NCBI RefSeq assembly: GCF_947855115.1 | Contig: NZ_CANTZW010000032.1 | Location: 1-45,272 of the forward strand | Direction: 5' to 3' | DNA from: an uncultured Parabacteroides sp. | Lineage (GTDB): Bacteria > Bacteroidota > Bacteroidia > Bacteroidales > Tannerellaceae | DNA: 45,272 nt | Part shown: piece after piece, positions 41,350 through 45,272 of the stretch | Layout: every line of letters begins with the position of its first letter | Position numbering within the stretch: position 1 is the first letter of the stretch | Program-made: the position numbers and the translations under genes | Notes under the pieces: generated by a model | The model's database searches: none | The model's input: only the letters and a program-made list of their open reading frames with translations | What the model was told of the DNA's origin: nothing

Positions 41350-41854
41350 AATTCGTTTTGTATTTAAAAGAAACCTTAGACAACTCCTCGTTAGCCTTTA
41401 CGATTTTCTTCTTTAAATCCTCCTTATAAGCGGACAGTCTCTCTTGCAATCGCTCATCGCCAACGGCAAGCATTTGCACCGCGAGGATACCGGCGTTCAA
41501 AGCGCCGTTGATGCCGACAGTAGCCACAGGAATTCCCGGCGGCATCTGTACGATAGCCAACAGAGCATCCATACCGTCTAGCGTAGAGTTGATAGGTACT
41601 CCGATCACCGGAACCGTCGTCATGGAAGCGATCACACCGCAAAGATGAGCGGCCATTCCGGCAGCGGCGATAATAACCTTGATCCCACGCCCTTTAGCTC
41701 CTTTGGCGAAAGCCTCTACCTCTGCCGGGGTACGGTGCGCGGACAAAGCATGCATCTCAAACGGAATCTCCATCTCATCCAAGAACTTGGCAGCCTTCTC
41801 CATGACGGGTAGATCCGAAGTGCTACCCATGATAATACTTACAACAGGTGTCAT
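41348..41854 (-). CDS. purE: 5-(carboxyamino)imidazole ribonucleotide mutase
   Basis: PurE catalyses the N5-CAIR to CAIR step of purine synthesis. The 168-residue protein has the class I signature: VSIIMGSTSDLPVMEKAAKFLDEMEIPFEMHALSAHRTP with the active-site His, IIAAAGMAAHLCGVIASMTTVPVIGVPI, and GMDALLAIVQMPPGIPVATVGINGALNAGILAVQML. It starts two bases after the gcvH stop and is translated with it. Its stop codon lies in the AT-rich inverted repeat that separates it from ispG. Length and motifs are fully normal. Confidence 0.97.
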   Translation of the reverse strand: MTPVVSIIMGSTSDLPVMEKAAKFLDEMEIPFEMHALSAHRTPAEVEAFAKGAKGRGIKVIIAAAGMAAHLCGVIASMTTVPVIGVPINSTLDGMDALLAIVQMPPGIPVATVGINGALNAGILAVQMLAVGDERLQERLSAYKEDLKKKIVKANEELSKVSFKYKTN

Positions 41855-41856
41855 CC

Positions 41857-42237
41857 TTATTTAGCGATTAATTTTTGATAGTCATCGGCAGATAATAAGC
41901 CATCCAGTTCTCCCGCGTCAGAGATAGATATCTTGATCAACCAGCCTTTACCGTAAGCGTCTTCATTAACCAATTCCGGAGCGTCTTCCAACTCAGCGTT
42001 CACTTCCAATACCTCGCCTCCTACCGGCATGAAAAGGTCGGAAACAGTCTTAACAGCCTCGATCGTACCGAACACTTCCTCTTGAGCGACAGTCTCGCCC
42101 TCCGTCGTGATGTCTACATAAACGATCTCACCAAGCTCGCCTTGAGCGTAATCCGTAATACCAACGTAAGCAACGTCACCTTCTACACGAATCCATTCAT
42201 GGTCTTTTGTGTACTTTAAATCTGCAGGAAAATTCAT
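41857..42237 (-). CDS. gcvH: Glycine cleavage system H protein
   Basis: GcvH carries the lipoyl group that shuttles the aminomethyl unit between the P, T and L proteins of glycine cleavage. The 126-residue protein has the family opening YTKDHEWIRVEGDVAYVGITDYAQGELGEIVYVDI and the lipoylation site EEVFGTIEAVKTVSDLFMPVGGEV, with K63 as the modified lysine. The P and T genes are not in this window. It lies between the PAP2-like gene (16 bases) and purE (2 bases), a linkage that couples one-carbon supply to purine synthesis. Confidence 0.97.
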   Translation of the reverse strand: MNFPADLKYTKDHEWIRVEGDVAYVGITDYAQGELGEIVYVDITTEGETVAQEEVFGTIEAVKTVSDLFMPVGGEVLEVNAELEDAPELVNEDAYGKGWLIKISISDAGELDGLLSADDYQKLIAK

Positions 42238-42253
42238 AATCTTAGTGTTTTTA

Positions 42254-42874
42254 TTAGATGAATAAATAGATATAACTCATTAATGAGGCTACAAAGGTAC
42301 ATATAAATCCCAGACAAAACCCCGCATATACCTGCATTGGCGTATGCCTTTTCAAAAAGATACGCGAGGTACCTAACAAACCGGCGATGATCAACACGGC
42401 GATGAAGGCCCAATACGGATTTATCATATGGATATGCGCCACTCCCATAATACCGCCCAACAACCCGCCGATACCGATGGCATGCGCGCTTATCTTCCAC
42501 GCGAAGTTGATGCACAAGGCGATTACCAAGGCTATGCAAGCCCCGATCAACATCGCCAACAACCAAAACGGCATCAGCATCCTATACAGGAAAAAAATAC
42601 AAAGCAGGATGGAAGTGATAAAAATCAGATAAGGAACCACCCGCTCTTTCCGGTCGGAAAGCTCGATATCGCCCGCCGCGCCATTCTTCACCAACAAGAA
42701 AATAAAAAGGGCGGGAACTATCGCTGTCGATATAAAAGTGCCTCCGGCGATCAGCATCTTCACAGGCAACGGGTAAATAGCGAGAAATGTAAACATCAAC
42801 GCCAGCACGATCCCATAGGTCACCATAAGCAACGGATGGAACACGAAGGATATTATATTCGAGAATAGTTTCAT
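42254..42874 (-). CDS. PAP2-like integral membrane protein
   Basis: The 206-residue protein has about six membrane helices. Two stretches resemble phosphatidic acid phosphatase type 2 motifs: KISAHAIGIGGLLGG (in place of PSGH) and SRIFLKRHTPMQVYAGFCLG (in place of SRxxxxxHxxxD). The first motif (K...R) is poorly kept: DIELSDRKERVVPYL has the basic residues, and the last acidic residue is replaced by Gln, so catalysis may be reduced or altered. It may act on lipid pyrophosphates or be a structural relative. It is six bases after rpoN and 16 before gcvH on the same strand. Confidence 0.75.
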   Translation of the reverse strand: MKLFSNIISFVFHPLLMVTYGIVLALMFTFLAIYPLPVKMLIAGGTFISTAIVPALFIFLLVKNGAAGDIELSDRKERVVPYLIFITSILLCIFFLYRMLMPFWLLAMLIGACIALVIALCINFAWKISAHAIGIGGLLGGIMGVAHIHMINPYWAFIAVLIIAGLLGTSRIFLKRHTPMQVYAGFCLGFICTFVASLMSYIYLFI

Positions 42875-42880
42875 ACGCTT

Positions 42881-44338
42881 TTATATTTCCTTTCTCAGGC
42901 GAGCCACCGGAATCCCCAACTGCTCCCTGTATTTCGCAACCGTACGCCGGGCGATGACATATCCCTTTTCTTTCAGGATGGTAGCCAATTCCTCATCGGT
43001 CAACGGTTTTCGTTTATCTTCGGCATCCACATGTTCTTTCATGATCTTTTTCACCTCGCGGGTAGAGATCTCCTCGCCGCTATCGGTCTGCATAGACTCG
43101 GAGAAAAAGTATTTCAGCGGATAAATGCCGAAATTCGTTTGGACATACTTACTGTTACTCACCCGGGAGATGGTGGAGATGTCATATCCGGCACGCTCCG
43201 CCACGTCTTTCAAGATCATGGGGTGGAGCGTAGCCTCGTCTCCTGTCAAGAAAAAATCCCGTTGCAAATAGATTATCGCCTCCATGGTGCGCTGCAACGT
43301 CTCATTACGTTGCTTGATAGCGTCGATGAACCATTGAGCCGAGTCAAGCTTTTGTTTCACGAATTGTACGGCATCCCGCTTCTCGGCGGTCTGGTTCGCT
43401 TTATTGGCCGTATAATCCTGAAACATCTCGGCATACTCCCGGTTGATACGCATGTCCGGTACCCCCCGGTTATTCATGCTCAAGGTTAGCTCTCCGTTAT
43501 TCGCCTCTACCACGAAATCCGGGATGATATGGCTCATCGCCATCTCCATAGAGCCCCCCCAGCTACTTCCGGGTTTCGGATTCAACATGGTAATCTCGTG
43601 AATGGCTTTCTTCAATGTCTCCTCATCGATATCAAGGCCTCGTAAGATCTTATCGTAATGCTTGCGGGTAAACTCCTCGAAATATTCGGTCAGTATGCGG
43701 ATCGCCAAACTGGTGACCGGAGTCTTCTCCTTTTTATCCAACTGGAGCAACAGGCATTCTTTCAAATCGCGGGCACCCACACCGGCAGGCTCAAAGTCTT
43801 GTATGACACTCAAGATAGACTCGATCTCTTTCTCTTCTACCTCTTGTCCGGCCTGGAAGATCAAATCGTCCGCTATCGCCGAAAGGTCCCGGCGCAGATA
43901 ACCGTCATCGTCTATATTCCCGATGATGTACTCCGCTATCTTCATTTGCTTATCCGGCAAATCCCTTAATCCTAGCTGCTGTAACAAAAACTCGTTCAGT
44001 GATTGACTTACGGAGAAGGGAACATCCTCTTTCCGCTCTGCCCGCTCGGTTATTTCCCGTAGCTTATAATCGGGTATATCATCTTCCGTCAAATAATCTC
44101 CTAAAGAAAGATCGGTCTCGGTATCAATAGAAGGGAGCTCGTCTCCCCCGTCCTCGGTATCAGTACGCTCAAAATCATCAACAGGCTCTTTTCCTTCCTC
44201 CAAGGCAGGGTTATCTTCCAGCTCGTGCTTCACTCGTTCTTCCAGCTCGATCGCGGGAAGCTCCAGAAGCCGTATCAACTGTATCTGCTGAGGGGATAGC
44301 TTTTGCTGTAACTTTTGTTGTAACTGCTGCTTTAACAT
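42881..44338 (-). CDS. rpoN: RNA polymerase sigma-54 factor
   Basis: Sigma-54 directs polymerase to -24/-12 promoters and needs AAA+ activators. The 485-residue protein has the glutamine-rich region I (QQLQQKLQQKLSPQQIQLIRLLELPAIELEERVKHELEDNPALEEG), an acidic region II (about 50-100), the core-binding domain (about 110-300, with DLRDLPDKQMKIAEYIIGNIDDDGYL-like sequence), and the C-terminal helix-turn-helix with the RpoN box ARRTVAKYREQLGIP. It is first in a minus-strand cluster, with a promoter and a hairpin in its leader. The GAF-domain gene transcribed in the other direction starts 388 bases upstream. Confidence 0.97.
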   Translation of the reverse strand: MLKQQLQQKLQQKLSPQQIQLIRLLELPAIELEERVKHELEDNPALEEGKEPVDDFERTDTEDGGDELPSIDTETDLSLGDYLTEDDIPDYKLREITERAERKEDVPFSVSQSLNEFLLQQLGLRDLPDKQMKIAEYIIGNIDDDGYLRRDLSAIADDLIFQAGQEVEEKEIESILSVIQDFEPAGVGARDLKECLLLQLDKKEKTPVTSLAIRILTEYFEEFTRKHYDKILRGLDIDEETLKKAIHEITMLNPKPGSSWGGSMEMAMSHIIPDFVVEANNGELTLSMNNRGVPDMRINREYAEMFQDYTANKANQTAEKRDAVQFVKQKLDSAQWFIDAIKQRNETLQRTMEAIIYLQRDFFLTGDEATLHPMILKDVAERAGYDISTISRVSNSKYVQTNFGIYPLKYFFSESMQTDSGEEISTREVKKIMKEHVDAEDKRKPLTDEELATILKEKGYVIARRTVAKYREQLGIPVARLRKEI

Positions 44339-44725
44339 AATCTAAATCATTGCACGATAAAGGCAGGACAATCTGCCTGCCCCTTCTATCTATCAACATG
44401 CAAATATAAGTTTTTAGTTTTAACAGTACAGCTATTAAACTATAATAGTTCTAAACATCGAAAACATTTAAACAACGATATCGAATTCAGAAAAGAGCCT
44501 TAGCATTCTGAATAGCAAGTATAACGTATATATACCCGTCTCCATAAAACCGCGACACTTGGGAATCTGGCCATTTCCCAAAATAAACCAAAAAAGCCCA
44601 ACGATATTCCATTTTTCATTATTTATAATCAATGTATCAAATTATTTATATACTTTCACCGCCATTAATTTCATCTTTTCCAATAGGATATGTGAGTTGA
44701 TACAAACACCGTCACCAAAAAGCTT
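44339..44725. other. Divergent intergenic region between rpoN and the GAF-domain gene
   Basis: These 387 bases hold no gene. On the rpoN side are the TATATTTG promoter element and a hairpin GGCAGG (44362-44367)/CCTGCC (44376-44381) in the rpoN leader. On the other side is an operator-like inverted repeat TTGGGAA (44559-44565)/TTCCCAA (44575-44581). The promoter of the GAF gene is not clear to me. Confidence 0.6.
44401..44408 (-). promoter_or_regulatory. -7 element of the rpoN promoter
   Basis: On the minus strand this reads TATATTTG, an exact TAnnTTTG, and lies about 63 bases before the rpoN ATG. The -33 element is weak. The leader contains a 6-bp-stem hairpin. Confidence 0.5.
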
Positions 44726-45272
44726 ATGGATCTTTTAAAAGAGAAAAACAGAAAATCAATCTTGGTACAAACAGAGAATAGGGTGAATGATAGGGATCTC
44801 AAGGAAATTATATCTCAAATCCTTACCGTTCTTCTTGGCGAAGAAGATAACGCCATTGAAATATCCACCCGTCTGTTGTTAGAATATTTCGACGCAGATC
44901 AGGTATACATAGCCCTTTTCGATGACAAACAGGAGAAAATATTTTTCTTGCAGAAGTCTTTAAGCGATTTGGATGCCACTACATTAACAGACCTAAAGGA
45001 GCTTCCATACGAGGAGGTGCCGTGGACTGTTCAATGTATTAAGCAAAAGATCGATATAGTTTGCGATGATTTGAGCCAACTCCCCCCTGAAGCGGACATA
45101 GACAGGAGACTGCTGGTTGAAAAACAAAAACTGAAGTCAATGCTCGTTCTTCCTTTAGTGCTCCAAGATAAAGCACAAGGGGCTATCGGGTTTGACTTCT
45201 CAAGGAATACTCATTATTGGACAGAGAAGGAAATCAGTGATCTGCGTATCATTGTCCGGGCATTAGCCATTC
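44726..45272 (+). CDS. GAF-domain protein, N-terminal part (cut by window end)
   Basis: The frame opens at ATG 44726 (MDLLKEKNRKSILVQTENRV) and stays open to the last base, giving 182 residues. After a short N-terminal helix, a GAF-type sensor domain (about 25-180) is visible: ISQILTVLLGEEDNAIEISTRLLLEYFDADQVYIALFDDKQEKIFFL, then LKSMLVLPLVLQDKAQGAIGFDF and WTEKEISDLRIIVRALAI, which are the typical final strand and helix. GAF modules of this form usually precede histidine kinase or further GAF/PAS domains, which would lie beyond the window. Its true function cannot be told from this part. It is divergent from rpoN. Confidence 0.8.
   Translation, partial: MDLLKEKNRKSILVQTENRVNDRDLKEIISQILTVLLGEEDNAIEISTRLLLEYFDADQVYIALFDDKQEKIFFLQKSLSDLDATTLTDLKELPYEEVPWTVQCIKQKIDIVCDDLSQLPPEADIDRRLLVEKQKLKSMLVLPLVLQDKAQGAIGFDFSRNTHYWTEKEISDLRIIVRALAI

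Overview
The window looks like chromosome from a gut Bacteroidales bacterium, most likely a Parabacteroides-type species. The evidence is two SusC/SusD pairs, lipoprotein glycosidases, an ECF sigma/FecR pair, a two-domain-size IspG, promoters of the Bacteroidetes type (TTG, about 19-20 bases, TAnnTTTG), and moderate GC. The genus is an inference from gene content and sequence feel, not a measured match. I see no rRNA, tRNA, CRISPR array, phage or intact insertion sequence.

Layout. (1) 153-9623, plus strand: a first glycan-utilisation locus of SusC, SusD, a DUF4838/GH163-type glycosidase and a GH20 hexosaminidase. (2) 9700-9815: a small RNA gene. (3) 9814-12605, minus strand: dprA, a hotdog thioesterase and a U32-family protein. 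(4) 12796-17244, plus strand: a tRNA-dihydrouridine synthase, a second copy of the small RNA, then kdgK, kdgA and uxaC for hexuronate use. (5) 17382-32643, plus strand: a second, self-regulated glycan locus with ECF sigma, FecR anti-sigma, STN-bearing SusC, SusD, GH92 mannosidase, alkaline phosphatase, a Tat-exported (alpha/alpha)6 glycosidase, and a lipoprotein joining a metallophosphoesterase to an AIM6-like phosphodiesterase. (6) 32644-34940: a decayed accessory patch holding a broken trypsin-like gene, a small lipoprotein, a truncated HU-like fragment, and remnants of a duplicated copy of the gene junction at 30.8 kb. (7) 34942-44338, minus strand: a housekeeping cluster of rpoN, a PAP2-like membrane protein, gcvH, purE, ispG, dut, a TPR protein, a DUF4292 lipoprotein and envC. 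(8) 44726-end: the start of a GAF-domain protein.

How the genes work together. GH163 (endo-beta-GlcNAcase), GH20 and GH92 activities fit host N-glycan breakdown. The second locus adds phosphatase and phosphodiesterase functions, which suggests that phosphate-bearing mannosides (mannose phosphate, yeast phosphomannan or GPI-type glycans) are targets. A 28-bp promoter-like sequence, ATAGGTAGTTT-N9-AATTGTAT, is found three times in the window, exactly before fecR, before the susC leader and before GH92. This is strong evidence for the regulon of the local ECF sigma factor.

Non-coding structure is the most unusual part. Three near-identical 98-99 bp double-hairpin repeats fill consecutive intergenic gaps of the GH92 operon. 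A decayed duplicate of one of those junctions carries a different palindrome in the same place. The susC leader of about 490 bases contains a 17-bp inverted repeat pair. Two paralogous small RNAs share a promoter architecture, a core sequence and a covarying hairpin.
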